64,000 nucleotides of DNA from Drechslerella dactyloides (Eukaryota > Ascomycota > Orbiliomycetes > Orbiliales > Orbiliaceae). Under the pieces are notes generated by a model. The model was not told the origin of the DNA and made no database searches. It saw only the letters and a program-made list of their open reading frames with translations. Position numbers and translations under genes: made by a program. Below are positions 35,036 through 46,653 of this stretch, piece after piece; within the stretch, counting starts at the first letter, position 1; each line of letters opens with the position of its first letter. The stretch covers positions 1,798,001-1,862,000 of the forward strand of contig JAGTWJ010000011.1 of the NCBI GenBank assembly GCA_020064725.1. The letters are read 5' to 3'.

Positions 35036-38000
35036 ATGTCCATTATCACATATATACACTCAAGGCTGATCTCAAGCTCTAGTTTAGAGCATCCTAACTA
35101 AGAGTCTCAGAGTCTCTCTTTTGTAGTAGTATCAAGTTTTGGTTGTAAATTTGAAAGTAAGCTGTTTATACACTTAAGAAAGCTGAGGACATGTTTTAAG
35201 GTCATAGTATGTATATATACATAATTTACCCACTTTCAACAGGGGTTTTGATGATGCTTGTATTTAACTTCGATCTTTCCTGTACAACAAGCTGAATTTT
35301 ATTATCTTCTCTATTTTTCATACTGTATAGAGGGCATGTGTACAGAATATAGTTAAATCCAAACCAAACGTCTACAATGCAATCTTCAAATATATGGAAA
35401 TCTGATGGTTCTTAACAGATATAGAGGGATCTTAGTTCTGGGTAATTCTTGCTGTTCTTTGCCATTACTTGTAATGTCTTAAAAATTTCTGCTTCACCAA
35501 TGCTGAGAATTGACCTACAAATAGACGCATGATTTGGGCTTTTAGTGAAAGCACAAAAATTGGCTGCTTGAGGTGTTCCTTTAGCTTTAAATCATATCAT
35601 CTAGTAGAAGAAAAGCCCAGGGAATTTGTACCATTACTCTAAGACCATTCTAGATGAGGATTCTTATAATCCCGTCCAACACAAAAATGCTGATGTTAGG
35701 GCATAGAGTAGCAATCTTGTTTAGCATATAACTGACATTATGAACCTCTAACTGTATACTGTTGTGTAGAAAAGAAATCAAAACAACTGCTTTTTTTATA
35801 TTGATATCTATTGTTGTAGTTGTATTATATAGTCCAAATGTAGAGCTATATACCAAAAGAAGAATTGGCCACACTAGCTATACTATGAGAATAAGTCCTT
35901 GCTATCTCAACTTTGTCAGTAGTGCTGTTGCTCCTGAAGCTGACCAAGGTCTGACCTGCTGTCAGAAGAGGAAGTTGAAATTCAAGAAATAAGTGGAAAC
36001 AAATACGCTCCAATATGCTTATAAACAATAAAACCTACATAGAGGAATATTTAGCAGTATATCTGGTTGCTGAGAATCTATAGTAAATACTCACCAGCCT
36101 GTTTAATAGATCCAATCTTGTGTTGGTATTAACTATTAAAGTCCGGAGTGATATTCTAATTGCCATCTAGATAGTAATTTGAGTAATGGTGGTAATCTTG
36201 ATTGCCATTAACAGTAATAATGGCCTGGGAGCCACCCAGCAGAACAAATACACTAAAGATGGGACAATATATGCTGCTCCGTGAATTGTGATATATAGAC
36301 TTATATCTATCCATCTTTACCTAATATATTAGCTGGGATTAAAATGGGAGAAACAGTTTCCCTTTAACCTAACTTTTTAAGTAATAAGAGTATTTCTATA
36401 AGGATTGATGGAATAATAGCCCAAAAAATTTTGGAAGTTCTGTTCCCCCAGTCTTACCAAATTATGTGCATCTATATACGTGATTATTTAGATATCAGAT
36501 ATATTTCATTAGAAATGTCAAAACTCACATATAAGATGTTTAAGTTGAGGATCTAAAGTATTATTAGGATATCAAGAATAATGCAAAATATATTATGATA
36601 GCTGTAATAATTGTAAGTGAGGAGTGTGAGAGTTGTGGCTGTAAGAGAAAATTCTGCAGTGGTGCTGATTGTAGTACAGATAAACTGATTGCTGAAAAGT
36701 GATTCAGCAGGCTTGTACCTAGTTAGACAAACCATGGCATGCAGAATGATCACAGCCTGTAATATCAAACTGATCATAAAGAGAGTTATGCTGTCCATAT
36801 CTGAAAAAAGAGATGTTGTGGATATGTAATAAAACAATGGTTTGATATAATTTTGGGAATGCCAAGTTTGTTCTTGAGTGCTGAATTAATCCAAGGTACT
36901 GTACGGGTATGTTTGTGGATTGTGGGGAAGGGGAATAGTATATATGATACTATCTTTCAACATATATATCTTGATTATATGGATACTACCATGTTCTATG
37001 TGCAGCATGGGTATTGGAGCTATGGTGTACTGAGATCTCTACTAGTCCAACAGACTAGAGGAGACCTGATTTAAGTTGACTTTGCCGGCCACTGGACTGG
37101 TAGTCTGGTTTATGTGATAATATCTCTGGTAAGATAAGCAGGACAAGGTTCTTATAACCTGTTCCATTAATTCCTGGTTTAATAGCTATTAATCACTCTG
37201 CTTATCTTCTAAACTTGAGTTTATGTACTCATTTCCATCGTTTGCTTTTGCCTCCTATAAAAAGCAAATGTAGAATTCAGAGCTTATTATGATGGTGAAT
37301 GTGTATGTGTATAAACTATATTGCTTCTGTTGTTTTGTAGGAAATGTAGATCTGAGGCCATACCCAAGGTTTAAGCTAGCCTAATAAAATAACCTGCTGT
37401 TCACCTTGGACTGAGACACCCTTTTTTTGGGAGGGGGGGGGGGAATCCTAGTTGTGATTTAGTGCATGCAGTAGTAAAATGAATTTGGGTAGACTTTTAC
37501 TAATCTTTTTATGTTGATTGTTCATTATATTACCAAGTTTCTTGCATTACATCTTGGGAAATATAATACTACTGTAATCATCTGCTTATATTGTAGTTGC
37601 AACAGCAGGGTAGCTATGCATGGACAGCCCTGTATATATCTGGCTAGCCTGTGGCTACCTGGAAACCAGGCATGGTATTTATGGCTGCCTAGATTTAGGG
37701 AGATCATTCATGCTGTTGAGTATACTACTAGGAGACTGTCCTGTGGGATAATTGATGCTGGATCATGGCTAGGGTAGGTAGTTCACATGGTCAGGCCAGC
37801 AATAAATTATGCTACCTGACTGGTCCATCTAAGTAATATGGACTAACTACAGCTCTAATATTTGCACCATACCAAAACTTTCCAAGTCAGAAGCTGGATG
37901 CATATGACAGAAATCTATATGGCTTAAATATCCTAATCTAGTCAAGGATAAAATGTTATGTGTCTGAAAAAAGATTCAGTTGTTTAGTTGCCTACTCTGT

Positions 38001-38763
38001 CTTTTTTAATGATAATGTTGTGCTATTTACAAGGGAAATTCAGATCTCAACTTGGGATAGTGGTGTTATGAAGGTGGAGGTGGAGATGACCTTACTATTA
38101 TAACCTCTATTTACTAAATTTATGCTTATGTTGAACTCAGATTTCAGCTGGGACTAGCCTGAGTTCCTAAACTCGAATTCTGTGAGGAGAGTACTGGGAT
38201 ATTTTAGTAGTTTTGGCGCTTGTGGATTTGTAAGTCCTGTGTGAGGACTATGTTATGAGAGTGATGTTCCTGGAGGTGATGGGTCTCTACAAAAATGTAG
38301 TATATATGTGTTAGAATATATTTCAAAGCCTTTTTGGTGTAAATATATAATTTTGGGGTCTGCCCAGATCTGAACATGCAAGGTGCCAGGCAAGCAGCAC
38401 AATAAAGTATTTTACAAAATTATCCAAATATTATATAAAATAATTTTAATGATATTTTTAAGCAAGCTTTGCCATACCTAATTGTGTAGATATCTTGAGA
38501 ATTGGAAGTATTGTATTTATTACAAGCTGGAGTTGGAAAAGGCCAATAGAAGGATATAGAGTAGGTATGATTGAGAGTTAGGAGAAATAGTGCGAAGTTG
38601 TGTAGTCAGTTTGTTTGAATCATAGATCACTTATTGTGGCCACGTCTGCATTGTGTTCTGTGCCTGTATCCCATGGTAATAACTGCATAAAGTATGCACT
38701 TTGTAGGCTAGTCAATCTTTTATATATGCTATGATCGTTATTACCATGAAAATCTCCCATTCT
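35036..38763. other. long AT-rich interval, short ORFs only
   Basis: Isolated ORFs at 35650-35874 and 36553-36837 (minus, the latter very hydrophobic), 36853-37074 and 37511-37777 (plus) show no motif. An 11-base G run at 37433-37443 follows a T run. The minus strand at 38.4-38.76 kb is fairly open in the same frame as the 38764-40455 gene and could be its downstream extension. Confidence 0.3.
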
Positions 38764-40455
38764 CTACCTCTTATTCACAGTAGGATATATTGTTTCTGTT
38801 TTATTAGATTTATCTTCTATTGAAACATCATTGTTGTCCTCATTGTTTGTTAAACTTTTGTTCCTGTTGCTTTTATCCAATGTGGAATACTTGCTTAAGA
38901 CACTTTGTAACTCTTGGTAGTTTTGATTGAATAACATAGTACAATGATAGATAAACTGATCCCATCTTTCTGCTTGTTTAGCAGACCCAAATGCCTTACC
39001 CATCTTCCCTTTTACAAAGTCTAACTCTCCCTTTGACAAAAGCATCCAACAAACATCCATCCTTGTTTCCCAACTTATCTTGTTCTCCCATTTAACCTTG
39101 ATATAAATTATAAGATACCTTTTGGGCTTCAGACCCCCACCATTTTTAACCAATGCCAGGTCAATAACTGTCAGCCCTTCCCCGAGTTTATCTATGAAAG
39201 TGATACCAGATATATGCCGTCGCACTGATCTTCTCCCCTACACAATAGTAAGTCTGTTCTCTGGTTTGAATTCAATACTCTCACTATCATTAGTATCCAC
39301 ATCTAACCTTCTCTCTACCCTATGTATACAGGACTATAGAGGCCCTTATACAGTAATAACAATATAATCAGAGCTAAACAATCCCATAGCCTTTCTATAA
39401 GCTTCAATTCATTCATCACTTATATCTGCCACATCACCAAAATCCAAAAACTGGTTTCCTCCTTCAAACCCCACATTATAGGTACGTGATTCACTAGATT
39501 TGCTCTCCTACAATATATTTCCTTTGGCAATAAAAGCCACAGTAACATCCCTCAATCATTTCCAGAGCTTCTCATATTACTTTTCTTTGGCCTCAAAGTT
39601 TTCTTCCTTTCACCAAAATTTCACCTCCACTTTACACCAAAATATGAAATGCTTTTGGTATTTTAGATGGCAGTAAAGCATCTCCCATTCTAAGGCAAGA
39701 TCATACAGGTGTTTTGCTTTATACTTTTCTGATATCTTCACTGCCACTGAACTGTCGTGAGTTTGTTGAATTTCTCGATCCAAATATTGAAGGTATTGAT
39801 TCTTCTCAATTTCATCAATGAACCCTGGAGATCCCACATAGTCAAAAGCCTGCAAATCGGTGCCGAGATATTTAACATCATCCTGGCATATCTGGATTTT
39901 CATATCCACTGCCATTATAGAGTATATAGCATACTAAACAAATCTCAGATTTCACAGCAGAATCTTGTTTGCTTTTTCTGGATTTGCCCAAATTTCTGAT
40001 AGCTGTTGGATTGAATAGTTTTTTATTTCAATTTGCATTTCACAATACTTGTGGAAGGCATAGATATCTATTTTTGTATCCTTATCCATAATGGTGGAAT
40101 TGATAGAGATATTTTTTTATAAAGTGGTGAGAACTGGTACAAACAGGGCAGCATGGAGGTCCAAAGGAATAAAGTTAAAGAATTCGAATATATCCAATGC
40201 TGTTACACAAAACCTTTTGTCTAACAGAGCCTTCTAGTAATGAATTGTGGCATTCTCAATACCATCCTTATCCACTAAGGCACTCCCGAGGAGCCAACAG
40301 GCTTCTAAAACTTTATTAATAGATGCTTCTGACTGAGAGTCTGTGTTCTATAACCTAGGTAATCTGTCCAGGGTACCCGAGATCTTGTTTTAGTAGTCCA
40401 GATATTACCATAACTTAACAAATTTGCTGATCAGCTGTTTAGTGGTGAAAGTCAT
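38764..40455 (-). pseudogene. unrecognised protein, about 560-codon preserved frame
   Basis: From ATG at 40453-40455 one frame runs 1.69 kb to TAG at 38764 with about 15 internal stops (TAG, TAA, TGA) and no shift. The product is a soluble, largely helical protein. Segments include KQLISKFVKLW, EACWLLGSALVDKDG, KIDIYAFHKYCEMQIEIKNY, IQICQDDVKYLGTDLQAFDY, KISEKYKAKHLYDLALEWE, NVGFEGGNQFLDFGDVADI and LGEGLTVIDLALVKNGGG, ending in a polar Asn/Ser/Lys tail. Stops fall at expected Gln and Arg positions. Single exon. I recognise no domain; length and lack of introns would also fit a mobile-element protein. Confidence 0.5.
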
Positions 40456-41880
40456 TTTTGTGTTATTACAGTAGTCAAATGAGCTGGGTTCTGTGGTTAG
40501 AAAGCTTTCCTTTTAAATAACTTACTGCCTTAAATGAGATGGCTATTTTAAATATAACTGCTCTAAATAAGATCGCGGGCAGGGCAGGAGCCGAAATATA
40601 ACTGACTATTAATATTCAGCTCGAGCAGATAGAGAACAGTCGACTTTCAAGAACTAAGATAGTAAACTTAATTAAGATCTTGTTTGTACTAATTGCTATG
40701 TTTGTCTTCTTGTATCACACTAAATTCTGCCTTACTATCAATGGAGATGATGATGAGGATGCTTACTAGCTTTAGCTGTATCATCTGTATGAAACATGGT
40801 ATCAGTATGTTATGGAAGAAATTGTGAAAGCCTCTATCGGACCAACCGCACAGACCTCCTACGAATCAAACAATATGAATTATATGTGTGTAGTTATCTC
40901 TGTACAGATTCTCTCTGAAGATATTATGCCTATTTAAATATTCGACGACGCCTCTTACATTGCGTTTATCAAGATGTTAAAGGCTAAGATCTCAATCAGC
41001 CCAGGCCTGACAGTTCACCTATACTGTTAAAAGCCAGATATACCACTTATAGATAAAAGCTACTTGTTACCTTAAGTACTTATACAAAGTTACCTGTTAG
41101 TAATATGTTAGTTTTTTGAACAGGGTAACCTTGTATGATTGAAGACTCTGAAGAATCTGGTGACAAATAAAGAGGTTATAGTACTATAGTATTTAAGTAC
41201 GAACTTTTGTTCTGTGACTCAGCAGGCACACCATTTTGTGTTGTGTGACAATATATGTTATCATTCTAGGTATAAAAGGTAATATATAAAAATGACAGTT
41301 AATCATTTGTTGTGGTGAAATATTTATTACATATAGCCATATACTGGTTCAGGCTCCTACCAGGTAGCTGATTTAAATTATTTCTTATAGGATATTTAAT
41401 TAGCCTGTGAAGGTGTGGGTACTTGTACTCAGCTCCTCCAGCAGGAAGATTGAAGATGTGGGGCTGGGTAAGGATATGTATCATCTATAACTAACTGTAA
41501 ACTACCACTGTTAGTAAAAAATCAGTCCCTAATGTATGTTGTTATAATATTTATGTATGTGGAAGGTAAGGGACTTTAGTTTATTAGTATTCTTTAAGTT
41601 TTTTTCTATATCCTAAATAGCCTTGGATAACACCTAGTGCATAAAGAATAGTGGTTATAAAGAGGAAAGTATGCTCTAACTTGGGTTGTGATAATTATAA
41701 TCCTGAAAAAACTTTAAAAAAAATGTTATTTCTTTTGGAAATATCAACTATACTCTAATCTAACCTTTAAACTTAACCTTTAAGCTTAAGCTTAGTGTTG
41801 TTAAGTAATAGTACACCATATCTGATACAGACTTTAGTTTTTATTACCAAATCTCCTAGTAATAATTACTCCAGTTAAAT
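40456..41880. other. AT-rich interval
   Basis: A 61-codon minus ORF at 41299-41484 is the only open frame and shows no motif. Around 41.76 kb a short internally repetitive run of the AACCTTTAA or TTAAGCTTAAGCTTA type occurs. Confidence 0.35.
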
Positions 41881-42110
41881 TGTTAATACTATTATTACTA
41901 CTATTATTATTATTACCACTATCTTCAGCTTTATCACCATCACTGTTATCACCATTATTGCCTTATCTTGCTGTTTCCCCTGCTATTTCTGTCCTTACCA
42001 TCCCTCCGATTACCCCTACAGAGCTTATCTGACTTTCTCCTTATCTTGACCTAGTTACTCCTTTCCTTACTTCCCCACTTCATTTTAAAAGCCCTTTATT
42101 TTGGCTGGTG
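41881..42110. repeat. ATT/ACT trinucleotide-rich and pyrimidine-rich tract
   Basis: A run based on attattact/attattatt at about 41888-41965 passes into (T/A)CACCAT repeats and then a C/T-rich stretch to about 42110. It is simple-sequence DNA. No coding frame is supported over it. Confidence 0.6.
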
Positions 42111-43479
42111 CTGTCTTAGGAGCCTAAATACCAATATTATTCTTTTCTGCTTATCTTAACACACCTTCTTTGTCTTGCGCCATAACATCTGACCACAATC
42201 AGCGATCTCTTTTAAACCTTACTAATACTATACGCAGATATATATATATATATTTTAAATTATATATATGTATATAGCCTACATATACACATATCAAGCT
42301 TCCTAGTACCCAGCTGAGATCCAAAACTAAGTATCTTTTGTTAATAAGTATCATCTTGTGGACGTTGTACTTAATGATAAAGTGTGATTCTTTGAAGTAA
42401 ACTATTCCTAATTCGATTGTAAGTTCTATGTATATTATATCTGATATTGTGGCCTCATCTGCTGCCAAAGCATACCAAAATTATGCTATACATCACCCAC
42501 CTCACCAAGTAATGAAGAATTAATGTGATGTGGGACAGTATGTACCAGCTGTATTTGTGATATCTACATCTGAGCAAGAGAAATTGGTGAAACCTAGTGG
42601 GTTACTTTGGTAGTGATTAAAATATTATGGGGGTGTGTATGGGGTGAGTATGGCTGTATAGTGTACAGTACCAGACAAGTATCAGGTGTAATTTCTTTTG
42701 TGAATTATGGAGGTTGTGTATAGTGCTTGGTTGCTTACCATCTGAATAAGGTACAAACAGGTGTACTTCCTTGTGAGTGTAGTAGCAGACAACCTTGTGC
42801 TTGTGAGAGATGCTTTTTCTTATGGGTTGTGGCTTCCTTTTATGCTATGCTCCTGAGACTAGTTATATTAACTATCCTAGTTGGTCTTGTAAACCAAACC
42901 CTCCCTTGGAACTCTATGGGCTTGGTTTGCGAGACCAACCCCAGTGCTAGTCTGCTGTAGCATTGGCCCATGATCAGCTTTGCTGTATGTCTTTATATGA
43001 GGTATTTTATGGGAATAGCGTTGTAATTTATATGGCTAATCACTGGCAGTATGTTCCTAAGCTTTCTATGGCCATGCTATTTAAGGAGTGCTTATTTAAG
43101 CTCCTAATACTTTCTTATTGGCCTTTCAATCTGTATGCCAGTGTCTGGAACCCAAATTGCAGTTATTCTATTCCTTTTAAATTTTGAGTGCCCTTTTTGT
43201 AGTGTATCTGTACCTTTATATTCGCCAGTTGACTGACTGAATTCTCAGTGCAGTTAATTCAGGATGGACTTTGGTGGCCATGTGTTAATTTTGTTGTCTG
43301 TTTCCCTGGTCTCGCCTAAGACTATTAACCTATTTGACATATTTGCTCCCTTCATCTATGTTTGTTGGCATTTATGGCAGAACCAGGCAGTCTCTCGTCT
43401 GTTGCCCTATTGGTGTAGATTGATGTTTCAGTGCATAATATCTTTTTTCCTATAATATAGGAAATAATTGGATATTGTT
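42111..43479. other. interval with hydrophobic plus-strand ORFs
   Basis: ORFs at 42727-42960, 42963-43187 and 43264-43455 lie on the plus strand in two frames; the first has many Cys then a hydrophobic run (VASFYAMLLRLVILTILVGL). They may be 5' exons of the 43480 gene or a separate decayed membrane protein. An 89-codon minus ORF at 42199-42468 has no motif. Confidence 0.3.
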
Positions 43480-45054
43480 ATGAAAGATACCTACTATTAC
43501 AGCTTCTGGCGTAAGCAATTCATGCCTAGAAAACTATATGGGTATTTGAGTTTGGTTTTGGGTCTGAATGATATATTTAAAACTTCCTTTGAGTACCATC
43601 TGAGAAACAGTAACTGTCTATGCCCATACTGTAGAATGGTTGTTGAGGACACACATACACAGATCCTGGCAAACAATCCAAGCCCTGAAATCTCTTAGCA
43701 AGAGATTGACAATCTCCCAAGTTTTATTAGAGATCTTAGAACCCTCAAAGTGCTCCTAGTACATATACTTCTGCTGACCAGAAGAGACCAACCTATTAGA
43801 CGTGATATCTTCACTCTATGGGTTCCAGCCTTTCTCCAGCTCTACCACAAGTAGTCATCACACCTACAAAAAAAAGAGATTCTGGAACAACATCTCAGCC
43901 CTATCGGAAACACAGGAATTGATATTAGCCAAAACAACTCACTATATCTCTTGGCAGTAACTTCACAAAATAATTATCTTAAAATACTTAATAACAAAAC
44001 AGCCACTACACATCCAAGTACACTTTGTTCTTTTTGTTCTTATTGCCAACTTCCCTTATCTACCAAGTTAGTATCATCACACAAGGGAATCTGTCTCAAC
44101 AAAAATGATATGAAGATATCATACCATATACACCATCCTTCTGGGTACCTTAAAAACTTTATTTCAGCTTTCTATAGGTTCCACCAGATCATCAAGAAAT
44201 CTACAATGAATCTGGATTAGGAAACTTCCTTAGAAAACACTATAGTGGAATTCTCAACCATTCCTACAAACCACCACACCTGTATTCAATAGCCACACCT
44301 CATCTTGATTTTATTCCCCTTAGCAACAAGGATGTGTATAATCAATTCAGACCTCAGCGTCTATTATGAGAATATTCATAAAAAAATAGCTTATTTTGTC
44401 GAAAGTCCCGAGAATAGCTTGGCAAACAGGCTTGATTCTAGGATCTCATTAGACAGAATAAAAGCCGTAGCCACCAATCCAGTTACAACATTAAGGCTAC
44501 TCCCCAAGATAGTACTGTAAATCTACCAGTCTGGTAAGTTGAAATGTAAGGACACAGGTATCTGGCTCTATCTCTTCAAGCAAGTGTGTGTAAACATAAT
44601 TGATGAAATATATATACTGTATGATATTTGAAAACAATTAAAGAGCTTTGCCAACCACCTATACTATTCCTGTAAAAGTATTCAAGTGGGCTGGGAAACA
44701 CTTTCGATTCTGGACATATGCAACCATCTGAATACCTACCACAGCAACGACCCAGATCTGCTTCTTGTATTTCCATATCCATGTTCTGAATACAAGTCAG
44801 TATTCCCATACTTATGTCTTCTCTGCCAACATAAGAAGCAACATCAAACCAGAGGCTCTAAACAATCTCAGCGAGAACCCCCAAAATTTTCATATCAATT
44901 GTGCCACTATCAGACCAATTCACAGATAGGTTACCACCAACATATATCAATATATCATAAAACCAAGCATTTCAGTTATAGGTACCAATACAAGGCCTGC
45001 AAGCCCGGGTTAAGAGCCACGCAAGCAAACCCACCAAGTGAATCACAGAACTAG
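43480..45054 (+). pseudogene. unrecognised protein, about 525-codon preserved frame
   Basis: From ATG at 43480 one frame continues for 1.57 kb to TAG at 45052. Only about six internal stops occur (four TAG, one TAA, one TGA) and there is no shift. It contains YYYSFWRKQFMPRKLYGYLS, SNCLCPYCRMVVEDTHTQIL (a CxxC), DLRTLKVLLVHILLLTRRDQ, TLCSFCSYCQLPLSTKL (second Cys cluster), NIHKKIAYFVESPENSLANR, WLYLFKQVCVNIIDEIYILY, VFPYLCLLCQHKKQHQ and a Gln/Lys-rich end. Repeated CxxC pairs suggest metal-binding clusters. No known domain is recognised. Stop density is lower than in the DUF6606 gene. It is followed by the A/T block and a second unknown gene on the same strand and in the same frame. Confidence 0.5.
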
Positions 45055-45280
45055 AGCAAAACACAAAAAGAGGACAGAAATAACCACTCATATTGCCCAA
45101 AATCTGAATACAGAAGTCGATTCACCTTCAATCTATAGCAGTTAAACAGAAAACAGGCACACTATAGTATAAAAGTTAGAGCAGTCAACTCTTGACAGCA
45201 TAGTAGTCAGTACTAATGTAGCTCACCACTAAGCAAAACACACCACCAGCGCAAAAACACAAAAAAGTAGACAAAAACGA

Positions 45281-45580
45281 TTGATTTTAGTATAATAATA
45301 ATGAATTATATAATAATTATATAATATTTATATTATTAAATATATAATACATTATAATTTAAGAAATATATAAATTTTACAATATTTAATTAAATAATTA
45401 TAAAATCATTCAAATATAATATTAGTATTTAAACTTTACTAGGTTTTAAGATTCACTAGTTTTTAGTATAATTATGATAAGTATATATATATATTATTAA
45501 TTAGAAGTTTAAGCTATACAATAAATAAATTTTTTAAAAAATTAAGTATATAATTATAGAAATATAAGATAGTGAAGAAT
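45281..45580. other. almost pure A/T block
   Basis: About 300 bp consist almost only of A and T, with runs such as taataataatgaattatata and very few G or C. It separates two preserved unknown frames on the plus strand. It could be an extreme mutation sink, a relic non-coding repeat or a piece of organelle DNA; no gene or tRNA is seen in it. Confidence 0.7.
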
Positions 45581-45738
45581 AAAGGTCTAAGTTATTCAGA
45601 GGCAAAACCAAGCAAGATTTAGTAAAATTTTTACTAAGATGGTATTTTTCATTTGGTAGTAGGCTACGTTATAACTTAAGCATTGTAGTCTCAATAAGGC
45701 CCTGCTCTATCACAATACCAGCCTACCAAATAGAGCCC

Positions 45739-46653
45739 ATGCCTCCAAGTAAACTCCTCTTGCTGACTTAGTAACCCACTTCCCACTTTATACCATTACT
45801 AATTAGCTGTTTCGACGAATTAGCTCAGTCTCCTCACTTCCAGAAAAACAAACATTTTGCAGGGTCAAGCACCTTTTTTTCCTCTCACAACACTCCATGT
45901 GTATGTGGGACTCATCACAGCATAAATAATGTTAGAAACTAACTAAGAGCCTTAGTCAAAGCCACCATCAATCCACAGACCGGTTCTGTAAAAAAGAGAC
46001 TTCATCACTTATAAACAACTGGAGAACTTTTTTAGTGACTTTTTTTTCATGCACAAAACAGACAACTGGTTGTTGGTTAATATAGAGGTTATTCTTCAAA
46101 ATATCAAAGTCTATATATACAAGGCTAGGAAGCTTACTTTTTTATTAAATCATAATCTAATAAAGTTGTTGAATAGAAGTACACAAAATTAGCACTTTCC
46201 CAGACAGAACTGGACCCGTACATTCAAAACTTTTCCAAGCAACCCAACAAGATAATTAAGGAAGTATATAACATATTCCACGATATTCTCCCCAGTATAG
46301 AGATAAGCAAAAAGGACCACTCAATAATTAAAGATATGATGGTTTTGACTAAAAATAGGCCAGGCCCCAACTACAATAATAAAATCAAAAAGAAATCTCG
46401 CAAAAACCAACTTTAGCTATTTAAATAGTCTGCGAATAAAGTACGCCGAGCTAACCAGCAGAAAGTCTGGTACCAGGGGGCAAAGGCAAAAAAAAGTTAT
46501 CTTGGCCCAGATTCTAAAGATAGTGATCCAGGTGCTGGCTCCCAGCCGCCATATTCAGATCCAGATGTTATTGCACCAGTCCAACCAGAAAGAGCAAAGA
46601 GACATTTGGTAATTGGGGATTGTAAGTCAAAAATCCAACCTATAGCACATTAA
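45739..46653 (+). pseudogene. unrecognised protein, about 305-codon preserved frame
   Basis: From ATG at 45739 one frame runs to TAA at 46651-46653 with about eleven internal stops and no shift. It reads PLLISCFDELAQSPHFQKNK, CVCGTHHSINNVRN, ATINPQTGSVKKRLHHL, LALSQTELDPYIQNFSKQPN, KIIKEVYNIFHDILPSIEIS, a basic stretch NNKIKKKSRKNQ, then a Pro/Asp-rich tail SDPGAGSQPPYSDPDVIAPV. The basic region and acidic-proline tail suggest a nucleic-acid binding or structural protein. No family is recognised. The same frame downstream (46.9-47.4 kb) also reads in a protein-like way, so the gene may be longer. Confidence 0.45.
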
